NCBI RefSeq assembly: GCF_002270055.1
Contig: NZ_NIBG01000015.1
Coordinates: 347-64,346 of the forward strand
Direction of reading: 5' to 3'
Source: Anaeromicrobium sediminis
GTDB taxonomy: Bacteria > Bacillota > Clostridia > Peptostreptococcales > Thermotaleaceae
DNA: 64,000 nt
Each line of letters starts with the position of its first letter. Within the stretch, counting starts at the first letter, position 1. Both the position numbers and the translations under genes were made by a program. Below the pieces are notes generated by a model, which saw nothing but the letters and a program-made list of their open reading frames with translations, had not been told where the DNA came from and did no database searches. Below are positions 17,804-25,559 of this stretch, one piece after another.

Positions 17804-18514
17804 TTACTTTGCCTCTCCTAAATAAGCCTTCTTCACATCATCATTAACCAATAGTTCATGTCCTTTCCCTTCTAAAACTATATTCCCCGTCTCTAATACA
17901 TACCCATAGTCTGCAATTTCTAAGGCAGCCTTTGCATTTTGTTCTATAAGTAATATGGTTACACCCTTTTCATGAATTTCTCTTATTATATTAAATATCT
18001 CCTTAACTAACATGGGCGCTAAACCGAGGGATGGCTCATCCATCATGAGTAATTTAGGATTACTCATAAGACCCCTACCTACTGCTAGCATTTGTTGTTC
18101 TCCACCAGATAAGGTCCCTGCCTTTTGCCACAGTCTCTCCTTTAGCCTTGGAAATAATTCATATATCCAATTCATATCCTTTTCTATTTTAACTTTATCT
18201 TTCCTTATGTATGCTCCTAATATGAGATTTTCCTTTACTGTGAGATTAGGAAATACCCTTCTTCCTTCAGGAACTAATACTATTCCGCCCTTTACCATAT
18301 CCTTTGTCTTATAATTTTTCAAATCCTTATCTTCATAAATTATTTTTCCACTAGTTTTCTTTACAATTCCCATGATACTTCTTAAAGTAGAACTTTTACC
18401 AGCTCCATTAGCTCCTATTAAAGTAACTATTTTTCCTTTAGGTACATGAACATTTATACCTCTTAAGGCATGAATACCTCCATAATGTACATCTAGATTT
18501 TCTATTCTCAACAT
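17804..18514 (-). CDS. livF: Branched-chain amino acid ABC transporter ATP-binding protein LivF
   Basis: This 236-aa ATPase is one of two in the Liv-type importer. Walker A is GANGAGKSST (residues 34-43), the signature is LSGGEQQMLAVGRGL, Walker B is LLMMDEPSLGLAP and the switch His is in LLIEQNAK, where Gln replaces the usual His as is typical of LivF. It is the last gene of livHMGF and follows livG by 1 nt. Substrate specificity (Leu/Ile/Val or another amino acid) depends on a binding protein that is not encoded here. Confidence 0.93.
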   Translation of the reverse strand: MLRIENLDVHYGGIHALRGINVHVPKGKIVTLIGANGAGKSSTLRSIMGIVKKTSGKIIYEDKDLKNYKTKDMVKGGIVLVPEGRRVFPNLTVKENLILGAYIRKDKVKIEKDMNWIYELFPRLKERLWQKAGTLSGGEQQMLAVGRGLMSNPKLLMMDEPSLGLAPMLVKEIFNIIREIHEKGVTILLIEQNAKAALEIADYGYVLETGNIVLEGKGHELLVNDDVKKAYLGEAK

Positions 18515-18515
18515 A

Positions 18516-19316
18516 TTATTCCACCCCCAAATAAGCTTCTATGACTTTGTTATTATTTTGAATTTCACTAGGGGTTCCCTGGGCTATGGTTATGCCATGG
18601 TCTAGTACAAATATTCTTTCACAGATTCCCATGACCACTTGCATATGATGTTCTATCATAAATATGGTTGAATTAAATTTATCCCTTATTTCACTTATAA
18701 AGTCCATAAGTTCTAATGATTCATTTGGATTCATACCTGCTGCGGGTTCATCTAATAATAGTATTTTAGGCTCTGTTGCTAAGGCTCTAGCTATTTCTAA
18801 TCGCCTTTGTTTTCCATAGGGAAGTGAATAAGCCTTTTCATCTATTACATCATATAAATTCACTTCCTTTAATAATTCTATTGATTTTTCATACATGTGT
18901 TTTTCTTCTTTTGTGTACTTACTATCTATATTAAATGTGTCCTTTAATAGGGGTCCAACTACTGACTCTGCCCAATTAGATTTTAATCTCAAATGGTTTC
19001 CTATTAGTACATTTTCAAGAACTGTTAACTCCTTGAACAATCTTATATTTTGAAAGGTTCTAGCCACACCAAGTCTAGTTATTTCATCAGGCTTTAATGA
19101 TGTAATATTTATATTTTTATTGTCCTTCTCTAAATATATATTTCCTATAGTAGGCTTATAAACTCCTGTAATCATATTAAATGCAGTAGTTTTTCCAGCT
19201 CCATTAGGTCCTATTAGCCCTACGATTTCTCCCTCTTTGAGCTCCATATTAAACTCAGATACGGCCACTAGGCCTCCAAACTTCATAGTTATATTATCCA
19301 CATTTAGTATACCCAT
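18516..19316 (-). CDS. livG: Branched-chain amino acid ABC transporter ATP-binding protein LivG
   Basis: This 266-aa ATPase partners LivF. Walker A is [10 protein letters not shown] (residues 36-45), the family-typical [15 protein letters not shown] replaces the strict LSGGQ signature, Walker B is [12 protein letters not shown] and the switch His is in [10 protein letters not shown]. The C-terminal ~25 residues extend in the way common to LivG. It overlaps the livM stop by one base, so the two are translationally coupled. Confidence 0.94.
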   Translation of the reverse strand: MGILNVDNITMKFGGLVAVSEFNMELKEGEIVGLIGPNGAGKTTAFNMITGVYKPTIGNIYLEKDNKNINITSLKPDEITRLGVARTFQNIRLFKELTVLENVLIGNHLRLKSNWAESVVGPLLKDTFNIDSKYTKEEKHMYEKSIELLKEVNLYDVIDEKAYSLPYGKQRRLEIARALATEPKILLLDEPAAGMNPNESLELMDFISEIRDKFNSTIFMIEHHMQVVMGICERIFVLDHGITIAQGTPSEIQNNNKVIEAYLGVE

Positions 19317-20359
19317 TAAGAATTCACATCTCCCTTAGATTTCTTCTTAAAACTAAACCAATCCCAGCTAAATTCATTAGTTCCCATAATTCCCTTTTGA
19401 TAAAATAAAATTACTCCCATAAGCATTAAGGAAAATACAACCATACGCATGCCTGGAATCCCTATTATCTTATAATTTCCAATAATTATATCCCCATCTA
19501 ATATTCTCAAGGCTTCCATGAGTATGGTTACTATAATTGCTGATAATACACTACCCGTAATACTTCCTATTCCCCCTAATACAACTATAAGTACAATATT
19601 AAAGGTTAATACGAATCTAAACATGAGAGGATCTATAGTTCCTAATAGATTTCCAAGGAGTCCACCTCCAACTCCTGCAAAAAAAGCACCTATAATAAAG
19701 GATATTAATTTGTGTTTAAACAAGTTAATTCCCATGGCCTCCGCTGCTATTTCATCTTCCCTTATGGCCTTAAATGCCCTACCATAACTGCCCTTTACTA
19801 GGTATATCATAAATATTATGGTTACTATGGCCCATCCCCAACTCCACCATACATTTGTGTAGTTTGGAATTCCCTTAAGACCTAAGGCACCATTAGTAAT
19901 ACTTTGTATATTAGTAAATATTACTCTAATAATTTCACTGAATCCTAATGTGGCTATGGCCAAGTAATCGTCCCTTAGCTTAAGTACTGGAGTTCCTATT
20001 ATAATGGCTACTAAAGCAGACATTAGCCCCCCTATTAATAAAGCTGGTAAAAAGCTCATTTCCACATCCCTTAAAAAAGGTACTATGGGCTTTAAGAAAA
20101 AATTCATTTCCTTAGTAGCTTTATCCATAGTAACTAGTGCAGTAGTATAAGCTCCTATGGCCATAAAACCAGCATGACCTAATGTGAAAAGACCTGTAAA
20201 TCCATTTATCAAATTCATGCTTAAGGCCAATACTATATATATTCCACACAAGTTCAATATTCTTATTTTATAAGAGTCAAAATTCCTGTCCATTAAAAAC
20301 AATAGACCTAAAACCAATATTAAACTTAATATATTTAATAATATCCTTTTATTTTTCAT
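19316..20359 (-). CDS. livM: Branched-chain amino acid ABC transporter permease LivM
   Basis: This 347-aa polytopic membrane permease is of the LivM type. An N-terminal hydrophobic helix ([18 protein letters not shown]) precedes the conserved [22 protein letters not shown]. About 9-10 membrane segments follow, with the ABC-coupling region around [18 protein letters not shown]. It forms the membrane channel with LivH and docks LivG/LivF on the cytoplasmic side. The start ATG is 5 nt after the livH stop. Confidence 0.93.
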   Translation of the reverse strand: MKNKRILLNILSLILVLGLLFLMDRNFDSYKIRILNLCGIYIVLALSMNLINGFTGLFTLGHAGFMAIGAYTTALVTMDKATKEMNFFLKPIVPFLRDVEMSFLPALLIGGLMSALVAIIIGTPVLKLRDDYLAIATLGFSEIIRVIFTNIQSITNGALGLKGIPNYTNVWWSWGWAIVTIIFMIYLVKGSYGRAFKAIREDEIAAEAMGINLFKHKLISFIIGAFFAGVGGGLLGNLLGTIDPLMFRFVLTFNIVLIVVLGGIGSITGSVLSAIIVTILMEALRILDGDIIIGNYKIIGIPGMRMVVFSLMLMGVILFYQKGIMGTNEFSWDWFSFKKKSKGDVNS

Positions 20360-20364
20360 AATAT

Positions 20365-21258
20365 CTACACCTTCTCTGTTAATTTTTCACCCATCAATCC
20401 TGTAGGCTTAACTAATAATATGAAAATCAATAATATGAATGCAAAGGCATCCCTATAACCTGTAAGAGCTGGTAAAAATGCTACTATAAGTATTTCTCCC
20501 AATCCTAGAATAAATCCACCAATTACAGCCCCCCTTATGTTTCCTATACCTCCTACCACAGCAGCTATAAAACACTTAAGTCCTGGCATAAGGCCCATAA
20601 CAGGAATTAATGAGGTGAATTTTACGCCCCACATTATACCTCCTACTGCCGCTAATAAAGAACCTAGACCAAATGTTATGGATATTATCTTATCCACATC
20701 TATAGCCATGAGTCTTGCGGCTTCATAATCTTTAGATAAGGCCCTCATGGCCATACCTGTTTTAGTGTTATTTATTACATAATTTAAAATTAACAGTAAA
20801 ATTATAGTTATTATAGGTATATAGAAAGTAATACTTACAATGGATATTCCTCCTATATTTAGTATTTTATTGAACATAGGTATTTCAGGAAAAGATTTAG
20901 GTCTTCCTCCAAATACAACTATGCCTAAGTTTTGAAGTAAAAAAGAAGCTCCTATGGCCGATATCATAACAGATATTCGAGGTGAATTCCTAAGTGGTTT
21001 ATAGGCTGCTTTTTCAACTAAAATACCAAATAGACAAGTACCTAGTATTGCTATAATAAATGCTAAATACCAAGGAACTGCCACTAATGTGATCAAATAA
21101 AATGCCATATATACCCCTATCATAAATATTTCTCCATGGGCAAAGTTTATGAGTCTTAATATGCCGTAAACCATAGTATATCCTATGGCTATAAGGGCGT
21201 ATAAACTTCCCAAGGAAATTCCATTAGATAAATGTTGCATAAAAATCTGAAAAGTCAT
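20365..21258 (-). CDS. livH: Branched-chain amino acid ABC transporter permease LivH
   Basis: This 297-aa polytopic permease has the LivH hallmark GYTMVYGILRLINFAHGEI near the N-terminus and the coupling-loop motif MRALSKDYEAARLMAIDVD. It is the first gene of livHMGF. No livJ/livK binding-protein gene lies in the operon or the flanks. GGGGGAT precedes the ATG. The leader contains a strong hairpin immediately upstream and, further up, copy B of the 135-nt repeat. Confidence 0.93.
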   Translation of the reverse strand: MTFQIFMQHLSNGISLGSLYALIAIGYTMVYGILRLINFAHGEIFMIGVYMAFYLITLVAVPWYLAFIIAILGTCLFGILVEKAAYKPLRNSPRISVMISAIGASFLLQNLGIVVFGGRPKSFPEIPMFNKILNIGGISIVSITFYIPIITIILLLILNYVINNTKTGMAMRALSKDYEAARLMAIDVDKIISITFGLGSLLAAVGGIMWGVKFTSLIPVMGLMPGLKCFIAAVVGGIGNIRGAVIGGFILGLGEILIVAFLPALTGYRDAFAFILLIFILLVKPTGLMGEKLTEKV

Positions 21259-21283
21259 ATGTATTATCCCCCTAATTCAAAAT

Positions 21284-21310
21284 AAAGACTTCCGTTCTGG
21301 AAGTCTTTTG
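21284..21310. terminator. Hairpin with T-tract in the livH leader
   Basis: AAAGACTTCC (21284-21293) and GGAAGTCTTT (21299-21308) form a perfect 10-bp stem. On the minus strand it is followed by TTTATTTTG and then the livH ribosome-binding site, so it could act as a leader terminator for livH. On the plus strand it could end read-through toward trpS. Confidence 0.55.
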
Positions 21311-21497
21311 TGTATTTGTTTAAATTTATGAAAATTTCTTAATTATTATATATGTCCTGCTTAAAATAATTATGAATCTTATACCTTCGTTATAGGATTT
21401 ACATTAACAATGTTCAGATATTAGGGTTTAGGGACAAAACATATAAACACTGCATACCTGCAAGTTGAAATAAGTTTAATAATTTTTGAAAAGGCGG
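21311..21497. other. livH-trpS gap with a possible degenerate fragment of the repeat
   Basis: No gene or recognised regulator is visible. Positions about 21355-21410 (CCTGCTTAAAATAATTATGA followed by a CTTATACCTT block) resemble the beginning of copy B (CCTATGCTGTAAACAATTATGA followed by CCTTCTACCTT) and may be a decayed partial copy. Confidence 0.35.
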
Positions 21498-21640
21498 AAC
21501 ATCAGAACATCCTATGCTGTAAACAATTATGAACCTTCTACCTTAAGTATTAGATTCAAACTCTCTAGTCTGATAGTGACTTCCTTTGAAAAAATTTTGA
21601 ACTTATTGAGACGAATTAGGTTCACATACCTTTAGTTTGA
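21498..21640 (-). repeat. Copy B of the ~135-nt repeated element (leu/liv-associated)
   Basis: This matches positions 1-137 over the full length. Strongly conserved blocks are AACATCAGAACATC, ATGCTGTAAACAATT, CTAGTCTGATAGTGACTT and AGGTTCACATACC. On the minus strand TGTGAACC at its start can pair with GGTTCATA near its end. It lies between the divergent livH and trpS, about 240 nt upstream of livH and 86 nt upstream of trpS. It has no T-box core, so it is not a tryptophan T-box. Confidence 0.6.
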
Positions 21641-21725
21641 AAGTTGTTTCTCTATAGCCTTGTGTTTTATGAAAAATAATTATATTATTAAAGTTAGCAT
21701 ATATGTTTTATAGGAGGTTTTTTTA

Positions 21726-22709
21726 ATGAAAAGAGTATTTTCAGGCGTTCAGCCTACTGGAAATATAACTATAGGAAATTATTTAGGAGCCATAAAGCAA
21801 TTCGTTACATATCAAGAAGATAATGATGCTTTTTACTGTGTAGTGGATCTACACTCCATAACACTTCCACAGGATCCAAAGGAGCTTCATAAAAATAGTT
21901 TAAGTGTGGCAGCCATGTACATGGCTGTAGGGTTAGACCCTAGTAAATGTACCATATTCCTTCAGTCATCAGTAAAGGAACATGCTGAACTTGGATGGTT
22001 TTTACAATGTATGTCTTCTACAGGAGAATTAAGTAGAATGACTCAATTTAAAGATAAAAGTAGGGGTCAAGAATCTGCTCCAACTGGACTTTTCACATAT
22101 CCAACCCTAATGGCTGCAGATATTTTATTATATGATACAAACTACGTGCCCGTTGGAAATGACCAAAAGCAACATTTAGAATTAACTCGTGATTTAGCCA
22201 TGAGATTTAATAATAGATTTGGAAAGACTTTTGTAGTTCCAGAATATAAAGAGCAAAAGGTAGGAGCTAGAATCATGTCACTAGATGAGCCTACTTCTAA
22301 AATGAGTAAGAGTAATCCTAATGAACACAGTAGAATTTGCCTACTAGATCCACCAAACAAAGTTAAAAAATCTTTAATGAGATCTACTACAGATTCTGAT
22401 ATGGAAGTGAGATTTGATCCAGAAAATAAAGCTGGAGTAAGTAACTTACTTACTATATATAGTGCTTTTTCAGGCCTTTCTATAAAAGATTTAGAAAAGA
22501 AGTACGAAGGTCTTGGATACGGTACTTTCAAGAAAGAGTTAGTAGTTGTAGTTAATGATTCATTAGCTGAAATTCAAGATAAATATAATAAAATTATAGA
22601 TTCACCAGAATTATTAGAAGTACTTAAAACTGGAGCTGATAGAGCTCGTGAAGTAGCATCGGCTACTATGGATAGGGTTAAAAAGAATATGGGATTTGTA
22701 ACTTTATAA
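21726..22709 (+). CDS. trpS: Tryptophanyl-tRNA synthetase
   Basis: This 327-aa class I aminoacyl-tRNA synthetase charges tRNA-Trp. It shows the HIGH-equivalent GNITIGNYLGA (residues 12-22), the tryptophan-binding region around DLHSITLPQ, the YPTLMAADILLYD segment and the KMSKS loop (SKMSKSNPNEHS). AGGAGG lies 8-9 nt before the ATG. It is monocistronic. The upstream region has no T-box, unlike many clostridial trpS genes. Confidence 0.97.
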   Translation: MKRVFSGVQPTGNITIGNYLGAIKQFVTYQEDNDAFYCVVDLHSITLPQDPKELHKNSLSVAAMYMAVGLDPSKCTIFLQSSVKEHAELGWFLQCMSSTGELSRMTQFKDKSRGQESAPTGLFTYPTLMAADILLYDTNYVPVGNDQKQHLELTRDLAMRFNNRFGKTFVVPEYKEQKVGARIMSLDEPTSKMSKSNPNEHSRICLLDPPNKVKKSLMRSTTDSDMEVRFDPENKAGVSNLLTIYSAFSGLSIKDLEKKYEGLGYGTFKKELVVVVNDSLAEIQDKYNKIIDSPELLEVLKTGADRAREVASATMDRVKKNMGFVTL

Positions 22710-22721
22710 ATATAAATAAAT

Positions 22722-22747
22722 GAGGACGGTTATAAAATAACCGTCCT
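22722..22747. terminator. Bidirectional terminator between trpS and the first hemerythrin
   Basis: AGGACGGTTAT and ATAACCGTCCT form a perfect 11-bp stem with a short loop, flanked by T-rich sequence. Confidence 0.8.
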
Positions 22748-23161
22748 TTAATATACGCCCTTTGAATTTAAATATTCCACATACTCTCCATCAGTTTTTA
22801 ATATGTGTTCTACTATCCAATCTGACACAAATACTAATAATCCCATAATTACAGAAATTTGATTTTCATCCACATCCTCTAATTCTAAATTCTCTAATTT
22901 CTTTAAGAAAAATTTATGCTGAAATTTATGCAAGTATATATCCTCATATCCATGCTCTTCTAATAACTTTTCTTCACAATCAAAGTGATATCTAGTATAA
23001 TCTCTTAGTTCATGTAGTATTTCCATTATTTCATCATAATTATCTTCATGCTTTTTCAATTTAAGTATTTCGTGTAACTTACTTCCTATCTTTAAAAGAT
23101 TCTTATGTTGATCATCTATTTCCTTTATATTACGGCTATATTCATCTTTCCATTCAAACAT
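22748..23161 (-). CDS. Bacteriohemerythrin (paralog 1)
   Basis: This 137-aa single-domain hemerythrin is a four-helix bundle with a di-iron site that binds O2. Candidate ligands are His in DDQHKNLL, His and Glu in YHFDCEEKLL, the HKFQH pair, and His and Asp in VEHILKTDGEY. The N-terminal FEWKDEYS is typical. It aligns without gaps to the 137-aa gene 230 bp upstream and is a recent tandem duplicate. Oxygen scavenging or sensing in an anaerobe is inferred. A copy of the structured repeat separates the two genes. Confidence 0.93.
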   Translation of the reverse strand: MFEWKDEYSRNIKEIDDQHKNLLKIGSKLHEILKLKKHEDNYDEIMEILHELRDYTRYHFDCEEKLLEEHGYEDIYLHKFQHKFFLKKLENLELEDVDENQISVIMGLLVFVSDWIVEHILKTDGEYVEYLNSKGVY

Positions 23162-23262
23162 ATGTACATTCCCCTTTAAATATAGTTTTTAATCATTAAC
23201 ATTAACCTATGTCCATTAATACCCAATTTTTTATCCCTAAACCAATTATAATCCCTAAAAAT

Positions 23263-23393
23263 CTGTAGATAAAAAATTAAGGGGTTGTAGGGGAAGAATT
23301 CCCCTGCCTCTTTAAAGGAGGGTGCTTAGCAACTTTAGTTGCGTCGAAGGGAACCATAGGGTTCCATAGCGAAGCATACATAGTATGCATTTT
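23263..23393 (+). repeat. Structured repeat family, copy 2 (between the hemerythrins)
   Basis: Hairpins on the plus strand: GGGGAAGAATTCCCC (23290-23304), CCTCTTTAAAGGAGG, GCAAC-TTTA-GTTGC (23329-23342), GGAACC...GGTTCC (23350-23365) and GCATAC-ATA-GTATGC (23374-23388), then TTTTTTAT. It runs antisense to both flanking genes and ends at the stop codon of paralog 2. Confidence 0.78.
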
Positions 23394-23807
23394 TTATGAA
23401 ATACCCTTTGAGTTGAAAAATTCTTTATATTTCAAATCAGATTTTAATATGTGCTGTTCTATCCAATTAGCTACAAATACTATTAAATCCATAGTCATAT
23501 CAAATTGCTTTTCATCTAACTCGTCTAATTCTAATCCTTCCAATTTCTTTAAGAAGGATTTGTGTTCAAATTTATGTAAAAACAATTCTTCATACCCATA
23601 TTCTTCCATAAGTTTTTCTTCCGCTTGAAAATGATATAGGGTATAGTCCTTTAATTCATTTAATATTTGTACTAATTCATCATAATTATCCTCGTGCTTT
23701 TTAAGCCTGACCATCTCATAAAGACTAGATCCAATTTTTAAAAGTTCCTTATGTTGATCATCAATGGATTTTATATTACAACTATATTCCTCTTTCCACG
23801 TAAACAT
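23394..23807 (-). CDS. Bacteriohemerythrin (paralog 2)
   Basis: This 137-aa hemerythrin has the same ligand layout as its neighbour: DDQHKELL, YHFQAEEKLM, HKFEH and EQHILKSDLKY. Both proteins share KKHEDNYDE and the C-terminal NSKG motif. Many surface residues differ, so the duplication is not brand-new. The ATG follows AGGAGTAAT. It probably also binds O2 through a di-iron centre in the cytosol. The AT-rich gap to the sigB terminator holds no further gene. Confidence 0.93.
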   Translation of the reverse strand: MFTWKEEYSCNIKSIDDQHKELLKIGSSLYEMVRLKKHEDNYDELVQILNELKDYTLYHFQAEEKLMEEYGYEELFLHKFEHKSFLKKLEGLELDELDEKQFDMTMDLIVFVANWIEQHILKSDLKYKEFFNSKGIS

Positions 23808-23861
23808 AATATTACTCCTTTATCCTTTTTTTACATAATTATATAATTTTTTTACAAAAAA

Positions 23862-23893
23862 CAAAAGGTCAACTCCATTGAGTTAACCTTTAT
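23862..23893 (-). terminator. Terminator of rsbV-rsbW-sigB
   Basis: AAAGGTCAACTC (23864-23875) and GAGTTAACCTTT (23880-23891) pair with one G-T. On the minus strand TTTTGTTTTTTG follows, directly after the sigB stop. Confidence 0.8.
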
Positions 23894-24682
23894 CTATGAT
23901 AAACTTTGCATGTCATTTTGAAGTTTTTTAATAATCTTCTTTTCCATTCTAGATATGGTCATTTGTGATACTTCAAATTTCTTAGCAACTTGAGATTGGG
24001 TTTCATTGTTAAAAAACCTAGCTTTTATTATTTGTTTTTCCATATGATTTAGCTTCTCTAAGCATTTTACTAAAAAATCTTTATTTTCTAAACTTGCAAA
24101 ATCCTTATCTTCTTCTCCTATTAAATCCATTAAAGTAACGTCTTTATCTTCCCCATTATTGTCATAACTTAATTCTAAAGACTTTGGAGTATACACTTGA
24201 CTAGCTTCCATCGCTTCTAATACTTCTTCTTCTGTACATTCTAAATATTCGGCTATATCAGAAACTTTAGGTACTCTTTGTAGAGTTTGATGAAGTACAA
24301 CTTTAGCATTGTTCACTTTCTTAGACAATTCTTGAATCCTTCTCGGAACTCTTATAGCCCAACCTTTATCTCTAAAGTATTTTTTTATTTCTCCAATTAT
24401 TGTTGGTGTGGCAAAACTTGAAAATTCAAAGCCCTTTGACACATCAAATCGTTCTATGGCATATATAAGTCCTAGGGATGCTATTTGAAATATATCTTCA
24501 TAGTCTATTCCTTTGTTGATATACTTTTTAGATAAGATTTCCGCTATATATAAGTATCTATTCACTAGTTCATTTCTTATAGTCCTATCTTTATTCTCAC
24601 TATAAATAGCGAAAAGTTCCTTGGAGTTTAAGTCTGTTAGGGATTCTTTAGAATATTTTTTTCCGTTTAGTAAATTTTCCAT
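23894..24682 (-). CDS. sigB: RNA polymerase sigma factor, SigB type
   Basis: This 262-aa sigma-70 family factor is of the SigB/SigF/SigG group. Region 2 includes DYEDIFQIASLGLIYAIERF and KGFEFSSFATPTIIGEIKKY with FRDKGWAIRVPRR. Region 3 is around VNNAKVVLHQ. The region 4 helix-turn-helix is QSQVAKKFEVSQMTISRMEK. The two upstream genes encode an RsbW-type anti-sigma kinase and an RsbV-type antagonist. I therefore call general-stress SigB rather than sporulation SigF. ATG overlaps the rsbW stop (TAATG). Confidence 0.88.
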   Translation of the reverse strand: MENLLNGKKYSKESLTDLNSKELFAIYSENKDRTIRNELVNRYLYIAEILSKKYINKGIDYEDIFQIASLGLIYAIERFDVSKGFEFSSFATPTIIGEIKKYFRDKGWAIRVPRRIQELSKKVNNAKVVLHQTLQRVPKVSDIAEYLECTEEEVLEAMEASQVYTPKSLELSYDNNGEDKDVTLMDLIGEEDKDFASLENKDFLVKCLEKLNHMEKQIIKARFFNNETQSQVAKKFEVSQMTISRMEKKIIKKLQNDMQSLS

Positions 24683-25107
24683 TAAATATCATCCCCTAAA
24701 TATTTAATCATTTTAATAATAGTCCCTTTTTCTGGAGCTGATATAATATCAACCTCATCCATTAGAGATCTTATTATAAATATTCCTAACCCTCCTTCTT
24801 TAGGACTAGTTAAATCAGGTTCCTCTATGTCTTCAGTACAGAAACCTTTCCCATTATCTTGTATTTCTACTATCATTTTATCATATTCGACACAATATTT
24901 TATATTAAAATTCTCTAAATCTTTTTCATTACAACTATACTTTCCATATTTAATTGCATTAGTGCAAGCTTCGGCTACCGCTACTTTTATATCTTCTATC
25001 TCCTCAATATTAAATCCCATTCTGCTTGCTACAGCAGATGTAGTTAATCTTACTACATTCACATACTCAGCTTTGCTTGGTACAGAAATAGTAAAAACAT
25101 CACTCAT
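24682..25107 (-). CDS. rsbW: Anti-sigma factor serine kinase RsbW
   Basis: This 141-aa GHKL ATPase/kinase is predicted to bind and hold SigB and to phosphorylate RsbV. The N-box is EACTNAIKYG and the G1 box DNGKGF. The G2 region EGGLGIFIIRSLMDEV reads closer to RsbW (EGGLGLYLMETLMDEV) than to SpoIIAB. AEYVNVVRLTTSAVASRMGF also follows RsbW. It sits between rsbV and sigB, with stop and start overlapping by one base. Confidence 0.88.
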   Translation of the reverse strand: MSDVFTISVPSKAEYVNVVRLTTSAVASRMGFNIEEIEDIKVAVAEACTNAIKYGKYSCNEKDLENFNIKYCVEYDKMIVEIQDNGKGFCTEDIEEPDLTSPKEGGLGIFIIRSLMDEVDIISAPEKGTIIKMIKYLGDDI

Positions 25108-25134
25108 AACTCTAATCCACCTTCTTTTTATGTT

Positions 25135-25443
25135 TTACTTAATTACAAAAACTTTATCTAATCCAGTTATTTTTAATAATTTTAATATATTAGTCCCTGG
25201 ATTTTCTATTATTATATTCTTATTTTGTGCCTTTAGCTTCTTTAAAGCTCCAATTAAGACACCAAATCCCGTACTGTCCATATAAGTTAAGTTCGTACAT
25301 TCTAATTTTATATCTTTTATTCTTTGATTACTAAGTTCATGAAGAGTTTCTTTAAACTTATTAGCAGTGTATATGTCTATCTCACCACTTAAATATACTA
25401 TCCACTCTTCACCGGCATTTTTATAACTAATATCTAGCGACAT
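25135..25443 (-). CDS. rsbV: Anti-anti-sigma factor RsbV (STAS domain)
   Basis: This 102-aa single STAS-domain protein carries the phosphorylatable serine in YMDSTGFGVLIG (Ser near residue 56). Unphosphorylated RsbV would sequester RsbW and free SigB. A longer frame to 25551 exists, but AAAGGAG lies 9 nt before ATG 25443 and the STAS domain starts there. No PP2C phosphatase (RsbU/RsbP) is encoded nearby, so the input phosphatase must lie elsewhere. Confidence 0.9.
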   Translation of the reverse strand: MSLDISYKNAGEEWIVYLSGEIDIYTANKFKETLHELSNQRIKDIKLECTNLTYMDSTGFGVLIGALKKLKAQNKNIIIENPGTNILKLLKITGLDKVFVIK

Positions 25444-25526
25444 ATTAGTTTCTCCTTTCTTTTGATTTTTACCCTCATAATTTATATTTAAACATAAAAA
25501 AGTCTTCCTGTGCAATATATAAAAAA

Positions 25527-25558
25527 ATAAAATGCAGTTTTGAAACTGCATTTTATTA
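25527..25558 (-). terminator. Terminator of gyrB-gyrA
   Basis: ATAAAATGCAGTTT and AAACTGCATTTTAT form a near-perfect stem with a 2-3-nt loop, directly after the gyrA stop. A T-rich tract follows on the minus strand. Confidence 0.8.
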
Positions 25559-25559
25559 T

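Noticed and set aside
21311-21725. A tryptophan T-box upstream of trpS
   Set aside because: No GGGTGG-type T-box core, Stem I landmarks or antiterminator were found; the region holds the repeat element instead.
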